Shown one piece after another: positions 9,223 to 17,595 of a DNA stretch of 64,000 bases (position 1 is the first letter of the stretch; each line of letters starts with the position of its first letter). Both the position numbers and the translations under genes were made by a program. Origin of the DNA: an uncultured Oscillospiraceae bacterium (lineage in GTDB: Bacteria > Bacillota > Clostridia > Oscillospirales > Oscillospiraceae); the NCBI GenBank assembly GCA_947625045.1, contig CANQMW010000009.1:1-64000 (forward strand), given 5' to 3'. Under the pieces are notes generated by a model that saw nothing but the letters and a program-made list of their open reading frames with translations, did not search any database and was not told the DNA's origin.

Positions 9223-10588
9223 CCTCGTCCCGGTGACGCTCGTCGTTCACATAGGTGGTATACTCGGGGATCCACCGCAGATAAACCACGCCTGTCCGGC
9301 CGTGGCGGTTTTTCAAAATGATGGCCTCGGCGGCGTTGGGGTCCTCGCACTCCCGGTCATAGTACCCCTCCCGGTGCAGGCCGATGACCGCGTCCGCGTC
9401 CTGCTCGATGGCGCCGGACTCCCGGATATCCGAGAGCATGGGCCGCTTGTCCTTTCTCGCCTCATTGGCGCGGTTCAATTGGCTCATGCAGATGAAGGGC
9501 ACCCCCAGCTCCTTGGCGGTGATCTTCATCATGCGGCTGATGTCCGCCACGGCCTGGGTACGGCTCTCGTCGGCCCAGGAATTGCCGGAGCCCGCCGACT
9601 GCATCAGCTGCAGATAGTCCACCACCACCAGGCCCAGGTTCTCGATCCGGCGGCACTGGGCCGCCAGCTCCGCCACAGTCATGGTGGGGTTGTCGTCCAC
9701 CCGGATGTCCATGGTGGACAGGGCTCCCGCCGCGTCGTTGAGCCGTTTCCACTCGTCGGCGCTGAGACGGCCCTGGCTGAGCTGGTAGTTGTCGATATGG
9801 CTCTCCGCCGAGAGCATGCGCAGCACCAGCTCCTGCCGGCTCATCTCCAGGGAGAAGATGGCCACAGTCTTGCCGGAGCTCTTGGCCGCCGCGGAGGCGA
9901 TGTTCAGGGCGATGCTGGTCTTGCCCATGCCGGGACGGGAGGCGATGACCACCAGGTTCCCGCCGCTCAGGCCCTGCAAGCATTCATCCAGGTCCGCCAG
10001 ACCCGTGGTGATGCCGGGCAGCTTACTGCCCCCGGCCGCGGCCTGGGATATCTGGCTCAGGACGTCCATCAGCACCTGGGTCATGGGCATGAGCCCGCCG
10101 GAGACGCTCTGCTTCCGGAGGGCATAGATGCGCTTTTCCGCCAGCTCCAGCACGTCCTGGGGCCGGATGACCTCAGGCATGTCCCGGCCCCGTGCGCCGT
10201 TCTGGTAGACCAGGTCCCCGATCTCCCCCGCGGTCTCGCCCAGCGCGCGCAGCATGGCCCGGTCCCGGACGATGGCGCAGTACTGCAGCACATTGGCCGC
10301 CGTGGGGGTCACGTCCATGACCTCCTTGAGGTATTGGGAGGAGTTGTCCTTCCACACGCCCCGGGCGCGCATCTCGTCCAGCACCGTCAGCGGGTCGATC
10401 TTCGCCCCCATGCCGAACATGGCATAGATGGTCTCGAAGATGTCCCGGTTGATGTCGATATAGAATTCCGAAGCTTTGACGCTGGCCACCACGTCGGAGA
10501 TGCAGGCGGGGTCGATGAGCATCGCGCCCAGGATAGCCCGCTCCGCCTCCGCCGAATAGGGGGCCTGACGTCCCATAAGCTCGTCCAT
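9212..10588 (-). CDS. dnaB: replicative DNA helicase DnaB
   Basis: A 458-aa hexameric helicase that unwinds DNA at the replication fork and recruits primase. The N-terminal dimerisation domain (APYSAEAERAILGAML) occupies about residues 8-120, followed by a linker and a RecA-like ATPase with Walker A ASRPGMGKTS and LVVVDYLQLM, then the conserved SQLNRANEARKDKRPMLSDI. No intein is present. Start ATG follows AGGAG. It sits between rplI and tilS; rplI-dnaB is a common bacterial pair. Confidence 0.97.
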   Translation of the reverse strand: MDELMGRQAPYSAEAERAILGAMLIDPACISDVVASVKASEFYIDINRDIFETIYAMFGMGAKIDPLTVLDEMRARGVWKDNSSQYLKEVMDVTPTAANVLQYCAIVRDRAMLRALGETAGEIGDLVYQNGARGRDMPEVIRPQDVLELAEKRIYALRKQSVSGGLMPMTQVLMDVLSQISQAAAGGSKLPGITTGLADLDECLQGLSGGNLVVIASRPGMGKTSIALNIASAAAKSSGKTVAIFSLEMSRQELVLRMLSAESHIDNYQLSQGRLSADEWKRLNDAAGALSTMDIRVDDNPTMTVAELAAQCRRIENLGLVVVDYLQLMQSAGSGNSWADESRTQAVADISRMMKITAKELGVPFICMSQLNRANEARKDKRPMLSDIRESGAIEQDADAVIGLHREGYYDRECEDPNAAEAIILKNRHGRTGVVYLRWIPEYTTYVNDERHRDEDGY

Positions 10589-10606
10589 AGCTTGCTCCTA
10601 AAGCGG

Positions 10607-11056
10607 TTATTTCTCCTCGGTGACCATCACGTTGATGGTGCCGGTGATCTCATAGCCAAGCTTGCACTTGACCTGGTATGTGCCGAACTGCTTGATGGGC
10701 TCAGCCTGCACGATCTGGTTCTTCTCCACGGCGATGTCGTGCTGGGCAGCCAGGGCCTCGGATATCTCCTTGCTGGTGACGGAGCCAAACAGCTTTCCGC
10801 CGGCGCCGGCCTTGGCCTTCAGATGTACTACCACGGCCCCCAGCTTCTCCGCGTATTCCTGGGCCTGGGCCTTCTCCCGGGCCATCTGGGCCTGACGGGC
10901 CTTGTCCTTCAGGCGCATGGCGTTCAGGTTGTCCGCCGTGGCCTCCACGGCCAGTCCCCGGGGCAGCAGGTAGTTGCGGCCGTAGCCGTCGGATACTTCC
11001 TTCAGCTGGCCCTTCTTCCCCTGACCCTTGATGTCCTGCTGTAAAATGACCTTCAT
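10607..11056 (-). CDS. rplI: 50S ribosomal protein L9
   Basis: A 149-aa ribosomal protein. The N-terminal rRNA-binding domain MKVILQQDIKGQGKKGQL with DGYGRNYLLPRGLA is followed by the long connecting helix and the C-terminal domain GGKLFGSVTSKEIS. The start (11056) is fixed by AGGAGGAGA upstream and by alignment to the L9 N terminus. It lies between gdpP and dnaB, 14 bases after the gdpP stop. Confidence 0.97.
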   Translation of the reverse strand: MKVILQQDIKGQGKKGQLKEVSDGYGRNYLLPRGLAVEATADNLNAMRLKDKARQAQMAREKAQAQEYAEKLGAVVVHLKAKAGAGGKLFGSVTSKEISEALAAQHDIAVEKNQIVQAEPIKQFGTYQVKCKLGYEITGTINVMVTEEK

Positions 11057-11070
11057 ATCTGTCTCCTCCT

Positions 11071-13065
11071 TTATGATGCAAGGTATTCGTCGATCGCCTG
11101 TTTGAGCTTTTCCTCCGCCTCCCGGACGGTGACGCCCGGCATCTGGGCGCCCGCCGCGGACGTATTGCCGCCGCCGCCCAGCTTTTCCAGCACCACCTGC
11201 ACGTTCATGCTGCCGATGCTCCGGGCGGAGATGTACACGTCGTCCCCCACGGGGTAGAGCACCATGGACGCCTCCACATCGGAGATGTTCAGCATCTCGT
11301 CTGCCGCCTGGGCGGCCACCACCCGGTCCACCTCCCGGTCCATGACGGCGAGGCATATGTTGTCCCGGTAGATGCGGGAGCGCTCCAATATGGCGTACCG
11401 GCCCACGGTGTGGGCCATGTCGCTCTGGAGCATGCGCTTGACGGCCACAGTGTCGGCCCCCATGCGCCGCAAAAACGCCGCGGCCTCGAAGGTGCGCTCG
11501 CCGGTGCGGATGGTGAAGTTCTTGGTGTCCGTCACCATCCCCGCCAATAGGGCATCCGCCTCGAAGCGGCTGATGTCGTTCTGGTCCACCAGCTCCTGCA
11601 TCAGCTCCGCCACCAGCTCGGAGGCAGAGGAGGCGTAGGGCTCGTGGAAGGTAAGGGCCGCGTTGTCGATATACGTCGCCGCCCGCCGGTGGTGATCGAT
11701 GATGACGAGGCGGCTGATGGTCTGCAGCAGCGCCTCATCCTCCACCTGCTCGGGGCGGTTTGTGTCCACAACCACAAGAAGGCTGCGGGAGTTGGCCTGG
11801 AGCATAGCCTCCTTGGGGGTGACGAAGATGTCCTCGTATTCTTTGTGCTTTTTCAGCTCCGCCATCATGAGGCCGCAGGCGTTGGGGCCATTCCCCAGCA
11901 CGATGCGGGCCCGTTTCCCATAGGCCCGGGCGATGCAGCAGAGGCCCACCGCCGCGCCCATTGCGTCCATGTCCGCATACCGGTGGCCCATGACGTAGGT
12001 AGTGGAGGCGTCCTTGATGAAGGCGCTGAGGGCGTTTGCGACCACGCGGCTCTTCACTTTCGTGCGGGTCTCCACCTCGGTGGCCTTGCCGCCGTAGAAC
12101 TCAAAGTTCACCCGGTTGCGGACCACCGCCTGGTCGCCGCCCCGGCTGAGAGCCATCTCCACGCTCATGGAGGCGAAGTTGAAGTCCTCCTCCAGGCTCG
12201 CCCCGTCCAGGCCCACGCCGATGCTGACGGTGGCATGGATGCCGGAGGTGTTGGCGATGTCGCGGACCGCGTCCAGCACGGCGAATTTCTCCGCGGCGAG
12301 CTGGTCGAAGTACCGCCGCTCGCATAGATAGATATACCGGTCCCGGTCGTACCGGCGCAGGAAGCCCTTCTTGTCCTCGGTCCACTGGGCAAATTTATCC
12401 TCCACCTGGCCCCGCATCTCGCTGCGGGTCCGCTCGGGGACGTTTTTCATCAGCTCGTCGTAGTTGTCGATCATCAGCAGCATGACCACGGGCCGGGACG
12501 CCTCGTATTCCAGGCGGATGTCGTCATAGTCCGTCACGTCCACCCAATAGGTGATACCCATGGTTCCGCTGACACGCTCGCCCTCCTGGCCCCGGACAAG
12601 GTTACCGTGGACCTGATAGCGCCGTCCGCCCACCTCCACCAGGCCGGGGCAGCGCACCTTGCCCTCCAAAAGCCACTTGCCCTGATACCCGGGCACCAGG
12701 TCGCTGATACCGGTGTTCACCAGAGGCTCCTTTCGCCCGCAGATGGCGAAAAACTGCTGATTGCCCCACACCAGCCGCCCAGAGTCGGCGAAGTAGGCCG
12801 CCATGGGCAGAGGGAAGTTCATCATGGCATTGTCCCGGGCCGCCTCGGTGTCATAGGTGACGGACTGGATATACTGCATGAGCTCCTTCTGCTGGCGGCG
12901 CTGGAGCGCCACGTGTACGATGAGCAGTACGATGCTGACGGCCCCCTCCACGAGGGCCAGGGTGTACTCCTCGAAGAACACCGCCGTGATCACCGCGAAC
13001 AGCGCCAGGCACAGTATATAGATCCGGGAGGCATTATCTCCCAGCCGCTGGGTAAATTTATTCAT
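11071..13065 (-). CDS. gdpP: cyclic-di-AMP phosphodiesterase GdpP
   Basis: A 664-aa membrane-bound DHH-DHHA1 phosphodiesterase that hydrolyses the second messenger c-di-AMP, linked to wall and potassium homeostasis. Two membrane spans lie in the first 60 residues, then a PAS-like region, a degenerate GGDEF domain, and the DHH domain (GHRYADMDAMGAAVG, VIIDHHRR) and DHHA1 domain with a glycine-rich GGGGNTSAAG. The ATG at 13065 is preferred because GGAG lies 9 bases upstream; an in-frame TTG at 13080 overlaps that site. A promoter is present at 13098-13126, so this is probably the first gene of the run to ychF. Confidence 0.94.
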   Translation of the reverse strand: MNKFTQRLGDNASRIYILCLALFAVITAVFFEEYTLALVEGAVSIVLLIVHVALQRRQQKELMQYIQSVTYDTEAARDNAMMNFPLPMAAYFADSGRLVWGNQQFFAICGRKEPLVNTGISDLVPGYQGKWLLEGKVRCPGLVEVGGRRYQVHGNLVRGQEGERVSGTMGITYWVDVTDYDDIRLEYEASRPVVMLLMIDNYDELMKNVPERTRSEMRGQVEDKFAQWTEDKKGFLRRYDRDRYIYLCERRYFDQLAAEKFAVLDAVRDIANTSGIHATVSIGVGLDGASLEEDFNFASMSVEMALSRGGDQAVVRNRVNFEFYGGKATEVETRTKVKSRVVANALSAFIKDASTTYVMGHRYADMDAMGAAVGLCCIARAYGKRARIVLGNGPNACGLMMAELKKHKEYEDIFVTPKEAMLQANSRSLLVVVDTNRPEQVEDEALLQTISRLVIIDHHRRAATYIDNAALTFHEPYASSASELVAELMQELVDQNDISRFEADALLAGMVTDTKNFTIRTGERTFEAAAFLRRMGADTVAVKRMLQSDMAHTVGRYAILERSRIYRDNICLAVMDREVDRVVAAQAADEMLNISDVEASMVLYPVGDDVYISARSIGSMNVQVVLEKLGGGGNTSAAGAQMPGVTVREAEEKLKQAIDEYLAS

Positions 13066-13097
13066 GGCATACTGCTCCAAAATAAATATACATAGAG

Positions 13098-13126
13098 ATT
13101 ATAACAGAAGTGCCATAATAATACAA
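13098..13126 (-). promoter_or_regulatory. promoter of the gdpP-rplI-dnaB run
   Basis: Minus strand TTGTAT (13121-13126), 17 bases, TATAAT (13098-13103), 33 bases upstream of the gdpP ATG. Confidence 0.7.
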
Positions 13127-13196
13127 ACACATTTTTCCCGCGCCTGCGCCCACATATTTTCCCGCCGGCGGCAAACAATACAGCCGAGGTGAAAGG

Positions 13197-14153
13197 ATGA
13201 AAGCGGTCATACTCTCCGGCGGGGAGGGCACGCGCCTTAAGTCCATATCCGGCGGCCTTCCCAAGCCCATGATGCCATTGCTGGGCACGCCCTTACTGGA
13301 GCACACCGTGGCCCTGCTGCGGGACAGCGGTTTTGATGAGCTTTGCATGACGCTCCGCCACCAGACGGACCTGATCCGGGAGCACTTCCAGGACGGGGAG
13401 AAGTTCGGCGTGCATATAGAATACCGGGAGGAGTGCGCTCCTCTGGGCACGGCGGGGGCCGTGCGCAACTGCGGGGACTTTGTGGGAAAGGAAAACTTTC
13501 TCGTCATGAGCGGCGACAGCGCCTGCGACTTCGACCTGGCGGGACTGATGCGCGCCCACGCCGGCGGCGTCACCATCGCCCTGGCCTCTCAGGCGGACCC
13601 CCTCCCCTACGGTCTGGTGCTCACCGACCGGCGGGGCCAGGTCACCGGGTTTCTGGAAAAGCCCGGCTGGGAGCGGGTGGTCACGGACCAGGTCAGCACC
13701 GGGATATATGTACTGAATCCCGAGGTCCTCACCCTTGTCCCGGAGGGGCAGAACTACGACTTTGCCAAGGACCTGTTCCCCCGGCTGCTCAGCATGGGCA
13801 TACCCATCCGGGGGAAGGTCATGGAGGGCTATTGGTGCGACATCGGCACGCCCCGGTCCTATTATCAGTGTAACCTGGACGCCCTGGACGGGCTTTTCCA
13901 TCTCCCCGGCACGGGGGGCGCACCCAAGCGGGTGGTGCCCTGCCGGGACCGGGCCCGGCTCATGCGGGCCATGGGCGAGGCGCTGGCGGAATTCGGCGCA
14001 GATTTTACCGACGGGCTCACCATCGCCGGGGCCTACGGCAAGGCGCATCTCGCGCCGCTTGCCGACCAGTGCGCCCTGAGCCTGGAGGGCGACCGGGCTG
14101 CGGTGCGGCGGCTGGAGGCCCTGGCCCGGAAACTGGAGCGGTCTCTTGAGTAA
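13197..14153 (+). CDS. sugar-phosphate nucleotidyltransferase with phosphomannomutase-like C-terminal tail
   Basis: A 318-aa protein. Residues 1-230 are an NTP_transferase fold with the signature GGEGTRLKSISGGLPKPMMP (8-27), the sugar-binding region (LVMSGDSACDFD, FLEKPGW) and EGYWCDIGTPRSYYQCN, close to mannose-1-phosphate guanylyltransferases. In place of a left-handed beta helix, residues 243-318 (RVVPCRDRARLMRAM to ARKLERSLE) resemble the last part of the phosphomannomutase domain found in longer guanylyltransferase-phosphomannomutase fusions (CP..KGR.MR, DG..I, L.PL.D). This suggests an internal deletion or a derived short form; the reading frame is intact. Start ATG follows GAGGTG. It stands alone, divergent from gdpP. 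The nucleotide and sugar used are unknown. Confidence 0.8.
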   Translation: MKAVILSGGEGTRLKSISGGLPKPMMPLLGTPLLEHTVALLRDSGFDELCMTLRHQTDLIREHFQDGEKFGVHIEYREECAPLGTAGAVRNCGDFVGKENFLVMSGDSACDFDLAGLMRAHAGGVTIALASQADPLPYGLVLTDRRGQVTGFLEKPGWERVVTDQVSTGIYVLNPEVLTLVPEGQNYDFAKDLFPRLLSMGIPIRGKVMEGYWCDIGTPRSYYQCNLDALDGLFHLPGTGGAPKRVVPCRDRARLMRAMGEALAEFGADFTDGLTIAGAYGKAHLAPLADQCALSLEGDRAAVRRLEALARKLERSLE

Positions 14154-14154
14154 A

Positions 14155-14186
14155 AAACCGGCACAGTCAAACGACTGCGCCGGTTT
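14155..14186. terminator. bidirectional terminator
   Basis: AAACCGGCACAGTC/GACTGCGCCGGTTT stem with a 4-base loop and T-rich flanks on both strands. It lies between the converging nucleotidyltransferase gene and ftsZ. Confidence 0.8.
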
Positions 14187-14209
14187 GTTTTGTACTGTAC
14201 AAAATCGAC

Positions 14210-15358
14210 TTACTTGGAGTTAAAAATACGGAAGATGCTGTCGAAGGGGTCTTCCTCCTCAGGCTGCGTGCTGGCGGGTTTTTTCTCCTCCCCGCCGGCG
14301 GCCTTCTCCGCGGTGGAGAAGAGCTTTTCGGCGGCGTCGGCGGCGGGCTGTGCGGCCGCGCGCTCGGCAGTGGTGGCGACCGCCTTGGCGGTGGGGGTGC
14401 CCTCGTCAAAGCCGGTGGCGATGACGATGACCCGGATCTCATCCTCCATGGAGTTGTCGAAGGAGGCGCCGAAGATGATGTTGGCGTCGGGATGGGCCGC
14501 GGCCTGGACCAGGTTCGCCGCCGTCTCCACATCGTCAAGCCCCATGTCCTCGGAGCCGGTTATGTTGATGAGCACGCCGTGGGCGCCGTTGATGGAAGTC
14601 TCCATCAGGGGGCTGGAGATGGCCATCTGGGCGGCGTCCTCCGCCTTGCCCTTGCCGACGGCATGGCCCACGCCCATGTGGGCGAAGCCGGCGCCCCGCA
14701 TGATGGTGCACACGTCCGCGAAGTCCAGGTTGATGAACCCGGTGTTCTTGATAAGGCCGGAGATGCTGGTGACGGCCTCGTGCAGGACCTCGTCGGCGAT
14801 CTCAAAGGCGTTGGCGAAGGTGACCTTCTGGTCGGTGGCGTATTTGAGCCGGTCGTTGGGGATGACAAGAAGGCTGTCCACCTTCCCCAGGAGCTGGTCG
14901 ATGCCCTGCATGGCCTGGTCCATACGCTTCTTGCCCTCAAAGCCGAAGGGCTTGGTGACCACGCCGACGGTGAGCACGCCCGCCTCCCGGGCGATGTCGG
15001 CCACCACGGGGCCCGCGCCGGTGCCGGTGCCGCCGCCCATGCCGGCGGTGATGAACACCATATCCGTGCCCTCCAGGGCCTTCGCCACCTCGTTGCGGCT
15101 CTCCTCGGCAGCCTTTTCGCCCACGCCGGGGTCGCTGCCGGCGCCCTGACCGTGGGTCAGCTTCTCACCGATCTGTATCTTCTGGTCCGCCGTGGACATG
15201 GAAAGCGCCTGCTTGTCCGTGTTGACGGCGATAAACTCCACGCCGCTTGTGCCGGAGCTGACCATTCTGTTGACCACGTTGCCGCCCGCACCGCCGATAC
15301 CGACGACTTTCAGGGTCACGACATTTTCAGGGCCGGTCTCAACCGAATTCGCTGCCAT
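14210..15358 (-). CDS. ftsZ: cell division protein FtsZ
   Basis: A 382-aa tubulin-like GTPase that forms the division ring. It starts MAANSVETGPENVVTLKVVG (GGGAGG 9 bases upstream). Visible features are the nucleotide-binding VGIGGAGGNVVNRM, the tubulin signature GGGTGTGAGPV and the T7-loop region NLDFADV. The core is followed by an Ala/Glu-rich linker and the C-terminal peptide DPFDSIFRIFNSK, which differs from the usual DIPxFLR-type anchor-binding peptide. It has its own promoter (15430-15458), although it lies at the end of the dcw cluster. No ftsA is adjacent. Confidence 0.97.
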   Translation of the reverse strand: MAANSVETGPENVVTLKVVGIGGAGGNVVNRMVSSGTSGVEFIAVNTDKQALSMSTADQKIQIGEKLTHGQGAGSDPGVGEKAAEESRNEVAKALEGTDMVFITAGMGGGTGTGAGPVVADIAREAGVLTVGVVTKPFGFEGKKRMDQAMQGIDQLLGKVDSLLVIPNDRLKYATDQKVTFANAFEIADEVLHEAVTSISGLIKNTGFINLDFADVCTIMRGAGFAHMGVGHAVGKGKAEDAAQMAISSPLMETSINGAHGVLINITGSEDMGLDDVETAANLVQAAAHPDANIIFGASFDNSMEDEIRVIVIATGFDEGTPTAKAVATTAERAAAQPAADAAEKLFSTAEKAAGGEEKKPASTQPEEEDPFDSIFRIFNSK

Positions 15359-15429
15359 CTTTCTTTGCCTCCCGTGTATTCTGTCTGGGCGCCGCGCGCC
15401 CTGCGCAGGATTCACATAATATTGAATAC

Positions 15430-15458
15430 ATTTTATTACGAAAATCTGCCGAGGTCAA
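15430..15458 (-). promoter_or_regulatory. ftsZ promoter
   Basis: Minus strand TTGACC (15453-15458), 17 bases, TAAAAT (15430-15435), in the AT-rich 147-bp gap between divIB and ftsZ. Confidence 0.7.
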
Positions 15459-15505
15459 TAGTTTATTTAAAAATATTATGTCAAACGGAGGAAAATTTTT
15501 CATTT

Positions 15506-16264
15506 TCAGTCCGGGACGAAGTAAACATGCAGTCCGTCGGACAGGTTGAAGGTGCCCGCCTCCTCCGCTCCCATGGTCATCACGGCGCTGAGAAGCATGC
15601 GCAGCTTGTAGTCCGTATTGTCGTTGGAGCCCATGCGCACGGTGAACCGGCCCAGATACCGGAAGGTGGGGTTGGCGGGGTTGGAAACGTCCAGGTCTGT
15701 CACGTCCGCCGCGATGCCCAGCTCCTCTATGCTGCCGAGAAGGCTCTTGAGGTAGCTGAGCTTCAGCTCGTCGGCGCTCTCCACTGTCATGAAGGCCCCC
15801 TCCTCCGGCTCCACGGGGGTCACGTTCGCCACGTGGATGAGCCCTGTGAGCTCCTCCATGGGCGCGGTGCCCAGAAGCTTGCAGTTGCCCGTCAGGATCC
15901 AGTACTGCCCCTCCCAGTCCACATAGGCCACGGCGCTGCTCTCCTGGACGGTGATGACGATCTTGTTGGGCAGGCTCCTCTCCACCCGGGCCGACTCAAC
16001 CAGAGGCAGGCGGGCGTTGATGCGGCTGACGGCGGAGGCCTGGTTGATGAAAAAGAGGTTGTCGCCCTCGTCTATGCCGGAGGCCTCGATGATCTCCTCG
16101 GGCATATACGCCACGTTGCCAACCACCTCGATGGCCTGCACCCGGAAGAACACGCCCATGCCGAACACCAGCGCCACGCATATGAGCAGAAACGCCAGGG
16201 GCGCGAAAAAGGCGTTCCTCTTCTTTTTCTTCCTTGCTACGCCGTAGCGGTCCCGATTTGCCAA
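15506..16264 (-). CDS. divIB: cell division protein DivIB/FtsQ
   Basis: A 252-aa bitopic divisome protein. A short basic cytoplasmic N terminus (RDRYGVARKKKKRNAFF) is followed by one membrane span (about residues 21-41), a POTRA-type region starting FRVQAIEVVGNVAYMPEEI and a FtsQ/DivIB beta domain. The most likely start is TTG at 16264, because GAGG lies 8 bases upstream and no ATG is available before the membrane span. FtsQ links the FtsL complex to the ring. It is 13 bases downstream of murA. The exact start is less certain than the identity. Confidence 0.85.
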   Translation of the reverse strand: MANRDRYGVARKKKKRNAFFAPLAFLLICVALVFGMGVFFRVQAIEVVGNVAYMPEEIIEASGIDEGDNLFFINQASAVSRINARLPLVESARVERSLPNKIVITVQESSAVAYVDWEGQYWILTGNCKLLGTAPMEELTGLIHVANVTPVEPEEGAFMTVESADELKLSYLKSLLGSIEELGIAADVTDLDVSNPANPTFRYLGRFTVRMGSNDNTDYKLRMLLSAVMTMGAEEAGTFNLSDGLHVYFVPD

Positions 16265-16277
16265 AGCTGTTACCTCG

Positions 16278-17528
16278 CTAAATTTTCTCGATGTGTGCGC
16301 CCAGGGCGGCCAGCGCCCCGTCAAGGCTCTCGTATCCCCGGTCCACATGGCCCGGGTCCTCCACCTCCGTCTCCCCCTCGGCGCCCAGGCCCGCCAGGAT
16401 CAGCGCGGCCCCGCCCCGCAGGTCCTCTGCCAGCACATGGGCCCCGTGCAGGCGCTGCACGCCCCGCACGACGGCCAAACGCCCCTCCGTGCGGATATCC
16501 GCCCCCATGCGCACCATCTGGGACGCGTGGCGGAAGCGGCGGTCGAATATGTTCTCCTCAAACACCGTGCCGCCCCGGGCCGTCAGGGCCGCCGCCATGA
16601 TAAGCGGCTGGGCGTCGGTGGGAAAGCCGGGATAGGGCCTTGTCACCACCCGCCCCGGCGCCGTGAGGCGGCCGCGGCAGGTCATGAGCACCCGTTTATC
16701 GCCTATATCCAGCCGCGCGCCCATGGCGGACAGGGCGTCCGTCACCGCCGCGATGTGGCCGGGCTCCGGGCCCAGAAGCTCCACGCCGCCCCCTGCGCAG
16801 GCACAGGCGCACAATATGGTCGCCGCAGCGATGCGGTCCGGCATGACGGACCATCGTACGTGCTTCTTGGGCCGGAAGGCCTCGATGACGATGCGGTCCG
16901 TGCCCGCGCCGGACATGACCGCGCCCATGGCCCGCAGGAACCCCTGCAATTCCACTATTTCCGGCTCCCGGGCCGCGCCGTGGATGACGGTGGTCCCCTC
17001 CGCCGCGCATGCGGCGATCATGGCGTTCTCCGTAGCCCCCACACTGGGGAAGGGAAGGTCGATATGCGAGCCTATAAGTCTATCCGCCCGGCAGACGATG
17101 CCGCCGTCCTCCATCTCCGCCTCGGCTCCCAGGGCCCGCATGACCTGTAAATGCAGGTCCACAGGCCGGGGCCCCAGCTCGCACCCGCCCGGCAGGGCGA
17201 TACGGGCCCGGCCGGACCGCGCCAGCACCGCGCCCAGGAAGATGACCGACGAGCGCATCTGCCCCGTCAGGTCCCGTCCCAGCTCACAGCCCGCCGCGGG
17301 GGCGGCGTCAATGAGGACTCTGTCCCCTTCCTGTGTTACCCGGCAGCCCAATTGCCGCAGGATATGTAAGGATGCGTCCACGTCCCGCAGGGCGGGAACA
17401 TTGGTAAGCTCCGTCTCCGAATCTGTGAGGATCGCCGCCGCCAACACCGGCAGCACGGCGTTTTTCGAGCCCTGGACGGGGATGCTCCCCTCCAGTTTCT
17501 CTCCGCCCTGTATGCGCCAAACGCTCAT
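16278..17528 (-). CDS. murA: UDP-N-acetylglucosamine 1-carboxyvinyltransferase
   Basis: A 416-aa EPSP-synthase-fold enzyme that transfers enolpyruvate from PEP to UDP-GlcNAc, the first committed step of peptidoglycan synthesis. It shows the UDP-GlcNAc site QGSKNAVLPVLAAAIL near the N terminus, the catalytic loop LPGGCELGPRPVDLH with Cys116 (the fosfomycin target) and PSVGATENAM. It lies between murG and divIB within the dcw cluster, a placement typical of Clostridia where murC is elsewhere. Confidence 0.95.
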   Translation of the reverse strand: MSVWRIQGGEKLEGSIPVQGSKNAVLPVLAAAILTDSETELTNVPALRDVDASLHILRQLGCRVTQEGDRVLIDAAPAAGCELGRDLTGQMRSSVIFLGAVLARSGRARIALPGGCELGPRPVDLHLQVMRALGAEAEMEDGGIVCRADRLIGSHIDLPFPSVGATENAMIAACAAEGTTVIHGAAREPEIVELQGFLRAMGAVMSGAGTDRIVIEAFRPKKHVRWSVMPDRIAAATILCACACAGGGVELLGPEPGHIAAVTDALSAMGARLDIGDKRVLMTCRGRLTAPGRVVTRPYPGFPTDAQPLIMAAALTARGGTVFEENIFDRRFRHASQMVRMGADIRTEGRLAVVRGVQRLHGAHVLAEDLRGGAALILAGLGAEGETEVEDPGHVDRGYESLDGALAALGAHIEKI

Positions 17529-17595
17529 GTTCCGCCCTCCGGCACAGTATGGATTTCGCGCGATACTGCATACTATGCGCCGGTGCGGCTATGTG

